Source of the DNA: Bacteroidales bacterium UBA3764
GTDB taxonomy: Bacteria > Bacteroidota > Bacteroidia > Bacteroidales > UBA932
Assembly (NCBI GenBank): GCA_002371115.1
Contig: DFFY01000015.1
Location: forward strand, 4,043-10,307
DNA: 6,265 bases
Direction of reading: 5' to 3'
The position numbers and the translations under genes are program-made. Below, one piece after another: positions 1-6,265 of this stretch (positions within the stretch are counted from its first letter, which is position 1; every line of letters begins with the position of its first letter). The notes under the pieces are model-generated. The model saw only the letters and a list, made by a program, of their open reading frames with translations. It ran no database searches and was not told where the DNA came from.

Positions 1-702
1 ATGCTGGCCCAGGACTACTCCCCCAACCGCCTGGAGCGCGCCAAGCTGGCCATTTCCCGCCTGACAGACCGTCTGCAGGAGGACCGGATCGGCCTGGTCA
101 TCTTTGCCGGAACGTCCTTTGTACAGCTGCCCGTAACCACCGACTACGTGAGCGCCAAGATGTTCCTGAGCAGTATAGACACCGGTTCCATTCCCGTGCA
201 GGGAACGGCCATTGGCGACGCCATCCGCCTGTGTATCAAGAGTTTCAGCGCCCAGAGCGAGAAGAGCCGCGTCATTGTGGTCATTTCCGACGGCGAGAAC
301 CACGAGGACGATGCCGTGGGGGCGGCCAAACAGGCGGCCGAACTGGGCATCAAGGTCTATACCATCGGCGTGGGTTCTGCAGAAGGCCAGCCCATCCCCA
401 TGGACGGCGGCCTGCTGCGGGACAAAGACGGCGAGATTGTGGTCACCAAGCTGGACGAGCAAACGCTCCGTGACGTGGCCAAGGCCGGCGGCGGCGCCTA
501 CATCCATGCGGGCGGCGAGGAATTCGGCCTGAATCCCATCATCCAGGACATCCGCCGCATGGAGGATGAGGAATTTGGCAGCGTGGTGTTCGAGGAGTAC
601 GACGAACAGTACATGTACTTCTTCGGCGTGGCCCTGCTGCTGTTTGTGATTGAAATGCTCATCGGCGAGCGTAAACCCCGCCGCAAACTGTTTGAGGTAT
701 GA
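1..702 (+). CDS. batB: BatB-type von Willebrand factor A membrane protein (5' end missing)
   Basis: VWA-domain protein of the Bat (Bacteroides aerotolerance) system, thought to sit in the inner membrane with its VWA domain outside the cytoplasm. The ATG at base 1 is almost certainly not the start. The opening residues MLAQDYSPNRLERAK correspond to the segment just after the DxSxS metal-binding (MIDAS) motif in BatA/BatB, so roughly 90-100 N-terminal residues, with the usual membrane helices and DxSxS, lie before the window. The other MIDAS elements are present: Thr69 in GTAIGDAI and Asp97 in ISDGENHEDD. A C-terminal transmembrane helix spans about residues 204-222, followed by a basic tail (ERKPRRK). 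The stop overlaps the batC start (ATGA, 699-702), which implies translational coupling. BatA is a close paralogue, but the position directly before batC and the C-terminal helix favour BatB. The family call is firm; function is from family knowledge. Confidence 0.9.
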   Translation: MLAQDYSPNRLERAKLAISRLTDRLQEDRIGLVIFAGTSFVQLPVTTDYVSAKMFLSSIDTGSIPVQGTAIGDAIRLCIKSFSAQSEKSRVIVVISDGENHEDDAVGAAKQAAELGIKVYTIGVGSAEGQPIPMDGGLLRDKDGEIVVTKLDEQTLRDVAKAGGGAYIHAGGEEFGLNPIIQDIRRMEDEEFGSVVFEEYDEQYMYFFGVALLLFVIEMLIGERKPRRKLFEV

Positions 703-1466
703 GGAAGTTTTTGTGCATATTAGTGGCCCTGGGCTGCTCGGTGGCTGTTTTCGGTCAGAAGGCAGACCTGCGCAAAGGGAACCGGCAGTTCAAGAAAAAA
801 GACTATGCCGCGGCCGACATCAGCTACCGCAAGGCGCTCATGCTGGACACCGCATCCGTAGCCGCACACTATAACCTGGCTAACAACCTGTACCGGCAGG
901 AAAACCTGGACGAGGCCGCCAAGCAGCTGGACGCCGTGCAGCTCACCGCCGGCGAGGAAAAATTTGCGGCCGATTATTATTTCAACCGGGGCGACGTGGC
1001 CGTGGCCCAACAGGACTGGCAGACGGCCGTGAACATGTTCAAGGAGAGCCTGCGGCGGAATCCGGCGGACCTGGAGGCCAAGGAGAACTATATCTATGCC
1101 CGCAACAAGCTGATGGAACAGCAGCAGAACCAGGATCAGAACCAGCAGAATAACGACCAGAATCAGGATCAGCAGCAGAATCAGAATCAAGACCAGAATA
1201 ACGACCAGAACCAGGACCAGCAGCAGGACCAGAATCAGGATCAAAATCAAGACCAAAACCAGCAGCCCGACCAGCAGGACCCGCAGAATCAGCAGCAACA
1301 GCAGCAACAGCAGCAGGGACAACAGGACCAGCCGGCGCAGTTGAGCCCTCAGCAGGCCCAGCAGTTGCTCCAGGCCATACAGGATAAAGAAAAACAGACC
1401 CAGGAAAAGGTGGACGAGAAAAAGGCCCAGGCCCTGAAGTCCCGCCGGAAGGAAAAGAATTGGTAG
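699..1466 (+). CDS. batC: BatC: exported TPR protein with Gln/Asn/Asp-rich tract
   Basis: A 255-residue predicted periplasmic TPR protein, the BatC component of the Bat cluster. A signal peptide covers residues 1-19 (MRK, hydrophobic core, ending VFG before Gln20); Cys13 does not sit in a good lipobox, so a soluble or complex-bound product is more likely than a lipoprotein. About three TPR-like repeats follow (residues 22-55, 56-89 and 91-124; for example AAHYNLANNLYRQENLDEAA). Residues 141-214 are almost only Gln, Asn and Asp. The end is charged and helical (KEKQTQEKVDEKKAQALKSR…KNW), as is usual in BatC. The start codon overlaps the batB stop, with GAGG (694-697) immediately upstream. The TPRs presumably bind Bat partner proteins; this is inferred from the fold, not visible in sequence. 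Family call is strong from order and architecture. Confidence 0.92.
   Translation: MRKFLCILVALGCSVAVFGQKADLRKGNRQFKKKDYAAADISYRKALMLDTASVAAHYNLANNLYRQENLDEAAKQLDAVQLTAGEEKFAADYYFNRGDVAVAQQDWQTAVNMFKESLRRNPADLEAKENYIYARNKLMEQQQNQDQNQQNNDQNQDQQQNQNQDQNNDQNQDQQQDQNQDQNQDQNQQPDQQDPQNQQQQQQQQQGQQDQPAQLSPQQAQQLLQAIQDKEKQTQEKVDEKKAQALKSRRKEKNW
1119..1340 (+). repeat. Degenerate hexamer-like repeat coding a Gln/Asn/Asp tract in batC
   Basis: An internal low-complexity stretch built from CAG/CAA codons alternating with AAT/AAC, GAT/GAC or further CAG codons, giving QN and QD dipeptides with an approximate 6-base period and a run of nine Gln codons near 1290-1316. It encodes BatC residues 141-214. Codons are mixed (CAG/CAA, AAT/AAC, GAT/GAC), so the DNA is less pure than the protein, which suggests selection on the amino-acid pattern as well as slippage. 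Coordinates follow codon composition, and the edges are soft. Confidence 0.85.
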
Positions 1467-1467
1467 T

Positions 1468-4083
1468 ATGAAAAAGTTCTTCGCAATAGCAAGCGCATTG
1501 CTTGTCGCACTCGCCGCTTGGGCACAGCCGACCATGCGGGTGGAAGTACACAACATTGTGGAGCAGGACGAACGCTTCAACGTGGTGTTCGTGGTGGAAG
1601 GAGAACACGCTCCCTCGGACTTCCAGTGGGAGGCCGGTGACGATTTCACCGTGGTATGGGGCCCGCAGAAAGGCACCTCCACCAGCATCCAGATGATCAA
1701 CGGCAAAACCACGCGGTCGTCCCAAACCTCTTACACCTACATCCTGCAGGCCCGCAAGACCGGCAACCTTACCATCCAGCCGGCCACGGCCAAGGTTAAA
1801 GGGACGCAAGTGCAGTCCAATCCCGTGACCATCCAGGTGGTGAGCAGCGGTGCCGCCGCTTCCGGGCAGGCACAGGCCGCCCAAGTACAGTCCCAGGGCT
1901 CGCAGCAACAGCAGGCACGGGCCGCCCGCGGAGACGCGGACATCTTCATGCGGCTGTCCCTGAGCCGCAGTTCCGTGGTGGTAGGCGAACCGGTCACCGC
2001 TACGCTTAAAATCTACCACCGGGCCAACCTGGTGGGCTTTGAGAATGCCAAGTTCCCGGCCTTCAAAGGTTTCTGGAGCCAGGAGGTGGAAACCCCGTCC
2101 AACATCGAGTTCCAGCGGGAACAGGTGGACGGCACCATGTACAACGCCGCCGTGCTGCGCCGCTGGGTACTCATCCCGCAGAAGGCCGGCGACCAGGCCA
2201 TCGACCCGGCAGAAATTGTGTGCCTGGTAAACGTACAGCGCCCGCGTGCCAGCACCGGTTCCATTTTTGACGATTTCTTCGGGAACGACTATGTAACCAC
2301 ACGCCAGCGGGTATCCGCCAAAGCCGCCACCCTGCATGTGCAGGCCCTGCCGGCCGGTGCGCCGGCTTCCTTCGGCGGAGGCGTGGGCGACTTCAGCGTC
2401 AAGGCCAGCCTGAGCAAGGATTCCCTGAAAACGCACGACGCCGCATCGCTCATGGTCACCGTTTCCGGAAAGGGCAACATCGCCCTGCTGGAAGCCCCCA
2501 AGGTGAACTTCCCGCCGGACTTCGAGGTGTATGACGTGAAAACTACCGTGAACACCGACAAGAGCGGCACAACGGGCAGTAAAACCTTTGAGTATCCGTT
2601 CATTCCGCGCAGCCACGGGGACTTTACCGTGGGCCCGCTCCACTACAGTTATTACGATGTGAAGCAGCGCAAATATGAGACCGTCTCCACCCCTGCCCTG
2701 CCGCTGAAGGTGGCCCGTTCCGCCACGGCCGGCACCACGGCGTCCGACCCCGGCAACACGCTGGTGGTGGACCGCAAAGGCGTAAAGAACCTGGGCCAGG
2801 ACATCCGCTTCATCCGCACCAAGACCAGGCTGTCTGAACCCAAGGGATTCGTGGTCTATTCCACCGGCTGGTGGCTGAGCCTCCTGGCCCTGCTCCTCGC
2901 CGGATTGGGCTGCTGGTTAGGCTTCCGCAAAGCGGCCGCCCGCCGGGCCGATGTGGCCGGAACGCGCAACCGCAAGGCCACCCGCATGGCGCTCAAGCGC
3001 CTCTCCACCGCCCGTGAATTCCTGCAGAAAGACCTGTACACGGCCTTCTACGAGGAACTGCATCGTTCGCTGGTGGGCTTTATCGGCGACAAACTGGCCA
3101 TGGACATGGCCGAGCAGACGCAGGAGAACATCCGCGCCGCGCTCCTCGCCGGCAGCGTGCCGGAAGCCACGGCCACGGAATTTGTGGGCCTGCTCGCCGC
3201 CTGCGAGGAAGCCCGCTACTCCCCCGCCGCCGGACACGACGCCATGAACGCCCATTATGACCAGGCCGTGAAACTCATTACCGCTATTGACGCATCCATG
3301 AAGAAAACACCCGTCAAGGCCGCTGCGCTGGCCCTTCTGCTGCTTGTGGGCCTTCCTTTTGCCGCCCAGGCGCAGCATACCGCCTACCCGGATTCCCTGT
3401 GGAACGCCGGTGTCCAGGCCTATACCAACGGTGACTACGCCCAGGCTGTCGAGGACTGGGAAGACGTACGCGCCACGGGCCTGATGTCCCGCGAACTGTA
3501 TTACAATCTGGGCAACGCCTACTTCAAGACGGGAGAGATAGCCCCGGCCATCCTTTGGTACGAACGTGCGTTGCGCATGGACCCTTCCGATGCCGATGTG
3601 CGTTATAATCTGGATTTTGCCAAAGCACAGACGCAGGACAAGATTGACGAAGTTCCGGAGATTTTCTTCGAGCAGTGGGGCCACGCCATGTGCTACCTGC
3701 TGCCGTCAGACACCTGGGCCGCGCTGTGCGTGGCGTTCTTCGCCCTCACCGTGGGCCTGGTGCTGCTGTTCCTGCTGGGACGCACTTCCGGGCAGCGCCG
3801 GCTGGGCTTTTTTGCCGCCATCGTCACGTTTATCCTCGCCTTCCTGGGCTGGGACTTCGCCCAGTGGCAGAAAACCGAGGCCGAGCGCCAGGACATGGCC
3901 ATTGTGATGCGGCCCGTCTCCAGCGTCAAGAGTTCCCCCTCCGCAGACAGCGCCAAGGACCTCTTCATCCTCCACGAAGGCACCCGCGTCCGCATCCTGG
4001 ACAACGTATCCGGCTTCAGCAACGTAGAGCTGGCCGACGGCCGTCAGGGCTGGATTTCCGCCCGGGATATCGAGGTAATTTGA
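1468..4083 (+). CDS. BatD-BatE fusion: beta-sandwich membrane protein joined to TPR/SH3-like protein
   Basis: An 871-residue frame holding two Bat proteins. The BatD half has a signal peptide (residues 1-19, ending AWA before Gln20), an extracytoplasmic beta-rich region to about residue 460 interrupted by a Gln/Ala-rich linker near 127-152, a transmembrane helix at about 467-486, and a helical, probably cytoplasmic domain at 490-608. The BatE half starts at Met611: a signal-peptide-like segment (MKKTPVKAAALALLLLVGLP, ending QAQ), TPR repeats at about 640-720, two further helices at about 750-771 and 780-796, and an SH3-like C-terminal domain (about 810-871, ending in the RQGWISARDIEVI type). 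batD and batE are usually separate genes; here no stop lies between them. The start at 1468 is one base after the batC stop and opens directly into the signal peptide. Domain assignments are confident. Whether the product is one chain, is cleaved, or is also started at Met611 cannot be told from sequence. Confidence 0.9.
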   Translation: MKKFFAIASALLVALAAWAQPTMRVEVHNIVEQDERFNVVFVVEGEHAPSDFQWEAGDDFTVVWGPQKGTSTSIQMINGKTTRSSQTSYTYILQARKTGNLTIQPATAKVKGTQVQSNPVTIQVVSSGAAASGQAQAAQVQSQGSQQQQARAARGDADIFMRLSLSRSSVVVGEPVTATLKIYHRANLVGFENAKFPAFKGFWSQEVETPSNIEFQREQVDGTMYNAAVLRRWVLIPQKAGDQAIDPAEIVCLVNVQRPRASTGSIFDDFFGNDYVTTRQRVSAKAATLHVQALPAGAPASFGGGVGDFSVKASLSKDSLKTHDAASLMVTVSGKGNIALLEAPKVNFPPDFEVYDVKTTVNTDKSGTTGSKTFEYPFIPRSHGDFTVGPLHYSYYDVKQRKYETVSTPALPLKVARSATAGTTASDPGNTLVVDRKGVKNLGQDIRFIRTKTRLSEPKGFVVYSTGWWLSLLALLLAGLGCWLGFRKAAARRADVAGTRNRKATRMALKRLSTAREFLQKDLYTAFYEELHRSLVGFIGDKLAMDMAEQTQENIRAALLAGSVPEATATEFVGLLAACEEARYSPAAGHDAMNAHYDQAVKLITAIDASMKKTPVKAAALALLLLVGLPFAAQAQHTAYPDSLWNAGVQAYTNGDYAQAVEDWEDVRATGLMSRELYYNLGNAYFKTGEIAPAILWYERALRMDPSDADVRYNLDFAKAQTQDKIDEVPEIFFEQWGHAMCYLLPSDTWAALCVAFFALTVGLVLLFLLGRTSGQRRLGFFAAIVTFILAFLGWDFAQWQKTEAERQDMAIVMRPVSSVKSSPSADSAKDLFILHEGTRVRILDNVSGFSNVELADGRQGWISARDIEVI
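3298..4083 (+). other. batE: BatE-like portion of the fusion, with possible internal start
   Basis: This is the segment that would be a stand-alone batE in a typical Bat operon: 261 residues from ATG 3298 to the TGA at 4081-4083. Met611 is followed at once by a complete signal-peptide pattern (KKTPVK, hydrophobic core, AAQAQ), which marks the old gene boundary. Directly before it the BatD reading frame (…KLITAIDAS) runs through without a stop. No convincing purine-rich ribosome-binding site precedes this ATG (ACCGCTATTGACGCATCC), although Bacteroidales often lack one. In the fused chain the hydrophobic segment would act as a second membrane pass that takes the chain from cytoplasm to periplasm, matching the expected location of the BatE TPRs. 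Confidence 0.72.
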
Positions 4084-4116
4084 GCCTGACTGGGAAGAGC
4101 GAAGTGCTGAAGCACC

Positions 4117-5235
4117 CTAAGGTTGACGAAGCCAAAGTCCCATAACGGGATCTGCCAATATCGTCTTTCCTGCTTCCACGGAAAGAAGGCCCTTATCCAG
4201 CAACGATTTCCTTGTAGCCACAGAAGATGCGGATGACCCCAGTTTATATTTGCTGATGACCTCGGATGTAGAGAATCCGTCGTGAATACCATTGGCCACG
4301 GCCATGAGAAATCGCATTTGTACCGGGGTAAGCGTCTCAGTCCTGCTCTCGAAGAGCGCTGTATTCTGGACAATCAATTCTTCGATTCCGCTATTGACAT
4401 CTTCATCCGTCACCTGCTCTCCGGAAAAGAGGAAAACATACCAACAAAGTTGTTGTACATAGGAAGAGTGAGAATCCACTGTCTGGCAAATCCGCTCTAT
4501 CTGTTCCTCTGAAATGGACTTGCCTGCCGATGAAAATTTTTCCGAAATAAAGTCCTTCCAATATGGAAGCGGGATTCGCTTTAGATAAATAATATCACCA
4601 AATTTATAGAAGGGCTTGGACTCCTCATCAAACAAGCCCTCCATCATGTGCTTCTTGCTGCCAAAAAGGCAATAAGTAACCCTGCGCTGGTTTTGCCATA
4701 TGCCTCTGAGCATCTTCTGGAAGGTCAGGGAATCGTCAAACAGTGCAATTTGCTGAAATTCATCTATGCACACGACAATCTCTGCATTCTTTTTCTCAGC
4801 TATTCGCTGGGGAAGAGACAGGATTGCCTCCATTGGTGCCATCTCTTTGGATAACCCAAAATCCAGGTCCAGCTTGCTCTGCTGGTCCGGCGCCAAACGG
4901 ATTCCTACATTAATTCGCTCCAGAAAAGACTTTACGTTTTCCCAGATATCCTCCACTGCCGAAGCCGTTTGCTTCAGGACCGCATTGGCCAGGATTCCAC
5001 AGAAATCGGCCGGAGTCTTGGCCTTGAAAACATCCAGAAAGACAAACAGCTTCCCATCTTCTCTACTCTCGGCAATGACTTTTTTTACAAGGGAAGTCTT
5101 CCCCCACCTCCTGGGAGAGATGATGAAAGTATTGATTCCTGCGGCAAAATTGGCCGACAATCTGGCCGATTCTATTTCCCTGTCCGTAAAAGACAAACCC
5201 TCCACAGGCTTACCAAAAACAAATAATTGCTCCAT
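4117..5235 (-). CDS. Archaeal-type P-loop ATPase with C-terminal winged-helix-like region
   Basis: A 372-residue ATP-binding protein of the archaeal ATPase type (STAND-like AAA proteins, COG1672/PF01637-like), common in Bacteroidales genomes and often lineage-specific. The Walker A region is ISPRRWGKTSLV (residues 39-50, with Lys46 and Thr47); Ser40 replaces the first Gly of the classical motif, which I recall as usual for this subgroup. Walker B is IVVCIDEFQQI (153-163, Asp158 and Glu159). A sensor-like GSKKHMM follows at 192-198. Residues 302-372 (LTPVQMRFLMAVANGI…) look like a winged helix, suggesting DNA contact or self-regulation. No nuclease domain is visible. The start is the ATG at 5235-5233; it has no clear Shine-Dalgarno sequence and a short leader. 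It converges on the bat operon with 33 bases between the stops, and its GC is visibly lower than the bat genes, consistent with acquisition. The substrate and biological role are unknown. Confidence 0.88.
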   Translation of the reverse strand: MEQLFVFGKPVEGLSFTDREIESARLSANFAAGINTFIISPRRWGKTSLVKKVIAESREDGKLFVFLDVFKAKTPADFCGILANAVLKQTASAVEDIWENVKSFLERINVGIRLAPDQQSKLDLDFGLSKEMAPMEAILSLPQRIAEKKNAEIVVCIDEFQQIALFDDSLTFQKMLRGIWQNQRRVTYCLFGSKKHMMEGLFDEESKPFYKFGDIIYLKRIPLPYWKDFISEKFSSAGKSISEEQIERICQTVDSHSSYVQQLCWYVFLFSGEQVTDEDVNSGIEELIVQNTALFESRTETLTPVQMRFLMAVANGIHDGFSTSEVISKYKLGSSASSVATRKSLLDKGLLSVEAGKTILADPVMGLWLRQP

Positions 5236-5251
5236 TTCACATCCGTTTCTG

Positions 5252-5282
5252 CAAAAGTAAACAATTATTTAGTAAATCACAA
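5252..5282 (-). promoter_or_regulatory. Bacteroidales-type promoter for the ATPase gene
   Basis: Read on the minus strand, TACTTTTG (5259-5252) matches the Bacteroides -7 consensus TAnnTTTG exactly. A TTG (5282-5280) lies 20 bases upstream of it, the normal place for the -33 element. Transcription would start near 5246, leaving an untranslated leader of about 11 bases before the ATG at 5235. The match is by eye and the transcription start has not been measured. Confidence 0.62.
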
Positions 5283-5306
5283 CTTAGTAAATGGATTTTT
5301 ACTAAA
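5253..5306. promoter_or_regulatory. Array of four dyad cores at 15-bp spacing (candidate operator)
   Basis: Four copies of a short near-palindrome, TTTA-G/C-TAAA, have their central bases at 5257 (G), 5272 (G), 5287 (G) and 5302 (C), each exactly 15 bp apart. Copy 2 is a perfect dyad around its centre (ATTTAGTAAAT, 5267-5277); copy 3 is CTTAGTAAA (5283-5291); copy 4 is TTTACTAAA (5298-5306); copy 1 is a half-match, AAAAGTAAA (5253-5261), and overlaps the -7 element of the ATPase promoter. Copies 3 and 4 also form an inverted repeat with a 6-base loop. The geometry suggests cooperative protein binding over the promoter. That the ATPase itself binds here is only an inference from its winged-helix-like end. 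Confidence 0.6.
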
Positions 5307-5369
5307 CATGTCCATTATTTCCACGCGGGATTGTCCCACCGCACTTGGCAGTGCGCAGCGGTTAACGGA

Positions 5370-6089
5370 AAATGATTATATGCTTTGCACCTCTATCCGC
5401 TTGTATCCGGAGGTCTTTCCCGGGTGAGTTCCCTTTTCCCGTTTTCCCTGGAAGAACTTGTTGCACTGTTCTTTGCGGGGTACCTTCTGGCTATTACAGG
5501 CATTGCCATCAGGCGCCGGCAAAAATTCATGGTATGGCTAAGGAAAACCCTTATAATGGTACTGTGGCTCTTTGTCTGGGCCTACTGGGGCTGGGGAATA
5601 ATTATTATCGGACCGGATTTTATGAGCGAAACGGGATACAGCGCATCTCCTACGACGAGGATACCTTCAGAAGATTTCTGAGTGACTATACTTGTGAACT
5701 CAATATGGCCGCTAAGGAGGCAGGCACCTATGACCAGGATACGCTGGAAGCAGAGGCCAAAGCCTTTTATTCCAACGTCGTAAGCCAATATGGTTACGCC
5801 AGGCTCCATCCGTGGCAACATGTCAAGAAACCTCTTGACCCAAGAGGAGTTCAATGCATGGACAATGACCCTATGCGAAGAAGCCAAAGAAGACTTCATT
5901 GCCCTTCAGGCCTTTTGGAAGGGAAAACGGATAGCCTGGATTTCTGACACCCAGAAATGGATGCAAAACCTGATGCTCAAATCCAACGGTGTATCCAGCA
6001 GGGTTTCAGATTACCTTGGCGTAGTGGCTATCGTGATTACAATGGATTCCCTCCTAAAATCGGACCAGCGCCACCCCTCTCCTCTTTAG
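5370..6089 (+). pseudogene. Decayed DUF3810 membrane protein gene (5' truncation, frameshift, internal deletion)
   Basis: Remnant of a DUF3810 (PF12725) gene, a Bacteroidota family of membrane proteins with a metallopeptidase-like HEL motif. The conserved pieces are split over frames. From about 5376 one frame gives HLYPLVSGGLSRVSS, PFSLEELVALFF and a hydrophobic helix ending WAYWGWG. Near 5595-5598 a one-base loss shifts to a second frame: NNYYRTGFYERNGIQRISYD through to LHPWQHVKKPL at about 5837. The first frame then resumes (SRNLLTQEEFNAWTM, AFWKGKRIAWISDTQKWMQ, NLMLKSNGVSS) and ends at the TAG at 6087-6089. Between KKPL and RNLL the central part of the family, including the HExxH-type motif and the following Glu-rich segment, is gone. 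The first transmembrane helix is also missing, and a further shift near 5375-5382 is possible. No functional product is expected. The family call comes from remembered conserved pieces and order. Confidence 0.75.
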
Positions 6090-6265
6090 ATCAGTGTTTG
6101 GTAGAGGTTTTGCCGGAGGGTTGGATTTTGAGTAACCAACCTTTTGCGGAAAGGCAGGAGATACCCTCGAGCTGCGCCCTCGGTATGACAAGAAGTGGTG
6201 TAGATTACTGGTCGCTAAGTGCCTGTGAATCAACATTTTCCTGATAATCCTCGGCGCAAAAAGAG
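6090..6265. other. Non-coding tail of the window
   Basis: No convincing gene on either strand. A plus-strand open frame through 6244 has no recognisable family features. The only structure noted is the hairpin at 6161-6186. No promoter or tRNA-like fold was seen. Confidence 0.6.
6161..6186. repeat. Bulged hairpin resembling a dispersed intergenic repeat
   Basis: ATAC (6161-6164) pairs with GTAT (6183-6186) and CGAG (6168-6171) pairs with CTCG (6179-6182), leaving a CCT bulge and a 7-base CTGCGCC loop. With its flanks it reads GGAGATACCCTCGAGCTG… and CGGTATGACAAGAAG, close to the REP-like intergenic units of the form 'GATCCCTCGACT…CGGGATGACA' that I recall from many bacterial genomes. Only one copy lies in the window, so repeat status is unproven. 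Confidence 0.4.

Noticed and set aside
720..1712. Long minus-strand open frame opposite batC, rich in Leu/Val/Ile
   Set aside because: Its Leu/Ile/Val-rich stretch is just the antisense of the CAG/AAT/GAC repeat in batC. It crosses the batC-batD boundary and shows no start-site or family features.
1039..2643. 534-codon minus-strand open frame opposite batC and batD
   Set aside because: An antisense shadow of GC-rich codons: Gly/Ala/Pro-rich composition without domain structure, while the plus strand carries clear Bat proteins.
4104..4115. GTGCTGAAGCAC hairpin between the bat operon and the ATPase gene as a terminator
   Set aside because: The stem is only 4-5 bp and no T-run follows on either strand, too weak to call a terminator.
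4138..4150. TCCC-ATAAC-GGGA hairpin
   Set aside because: A 4-bp stem inside the ATPase coding end with no T-run; such stems are expected by chance.
4766..5260. 164-codon plus-strand open frame opposite the ATPase
   Set aside because: It lies opposite the Walker A and B coding region of the ATPase, and its sequence resembles no family.
5253..5306. CRISPR array or plasmid iterons as an explanation of the 15-bp repeats
   Set aside because: The cores are about 9 bp with 6-bp spacers, far too short for CRISPR, and no replication protein gene lies nearby; overlap with a promoter fits an operator better.
5227..5427. 66-codon plus-strand frame crossing the dyad array
   Set aside because: It spans the ATPase promoter and operator-like repeats. 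Only a few codons near 5340-5380 (AQRLTENDY) might be a DUF3810 remnant; the rest is non-coding.
5957..6244. 95-codon plus-strand frame over the DUF3810 3' end and the tail
   Set aside because: It overlaps the conserved C-terminal DUF3810 piece in another frame and continues through the hairpin region, with no recognisable motif.

Overview
The window reads as chromosomal DNA from a GC-rich member of the Bacteroidota, most likely the order Bacteroidales. Three things point there: a Bat (Bacteroides aerotolerance) gene cluster, exported proteins whose signal peptides end just before Gln (…WAQ, …FGQ, …QAQ), and a promoter of the Bacteroidales type (TTG, then TAnnTTTG) upstream of the ATPase gene. 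Genus cannot be fixed by eye; an Alistipes/Rikenellaceae-like organism is a guess.

Left part (1-4083, plus strand): the 3' end of a tightly packed bat operon. The window opens inside batB (von Willebrand A protein, 5' end missing). batC (TPR protein with a long Gln/Asn/Asp tract) follows through an ATGA overlap. One base after batC begins a single 871-codon frame that carries both BatD and BatE. The BatE half keeps its own signal-peptide-like hydrophobic segment, now internal, and the predicted topology of the fusion is coherent. Together these genes would form an envelope complex: periplasmic VWA, TPR, beta-sandwich and SH3-like domains anchored in the inner membrane. The cluster was named from a Bacteroides fragilis aerotolerance phenotype, but its molecular function is not well settled.

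Middle (4117-5235, minus strand): a gene of visibly lower GC, convergent with the bat operon, for a 372-residue archaeal-type P-loop ATPase with a C-terminal winged-helix-like region. Its upstream region holds a Bacteroidales-type promoter overlaid by four short dyad cores (TTTA-G/C-TAAA) whose centres lie exactly 15 bp apart. This looks like an operator array and is the most distinctive unexplained structure in the window.

Right part (about 5370-6265): a decayed DUF3810 gene (membrane protein family with a metallopeptidase-like HEL motif). It has lost its 5' end, carries at least one clear frameshift, and has a large internal deletion that removed the putative zinc-binding core. The last 176 bases are non-coding and contain a hairpin resembling a dispersed intergenic repeat. 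The ATPase promoter array abuts the truncated end of DUF3810, which suggests that the ATPase gene arrived as an insertion between the bat operon and DUF3810.
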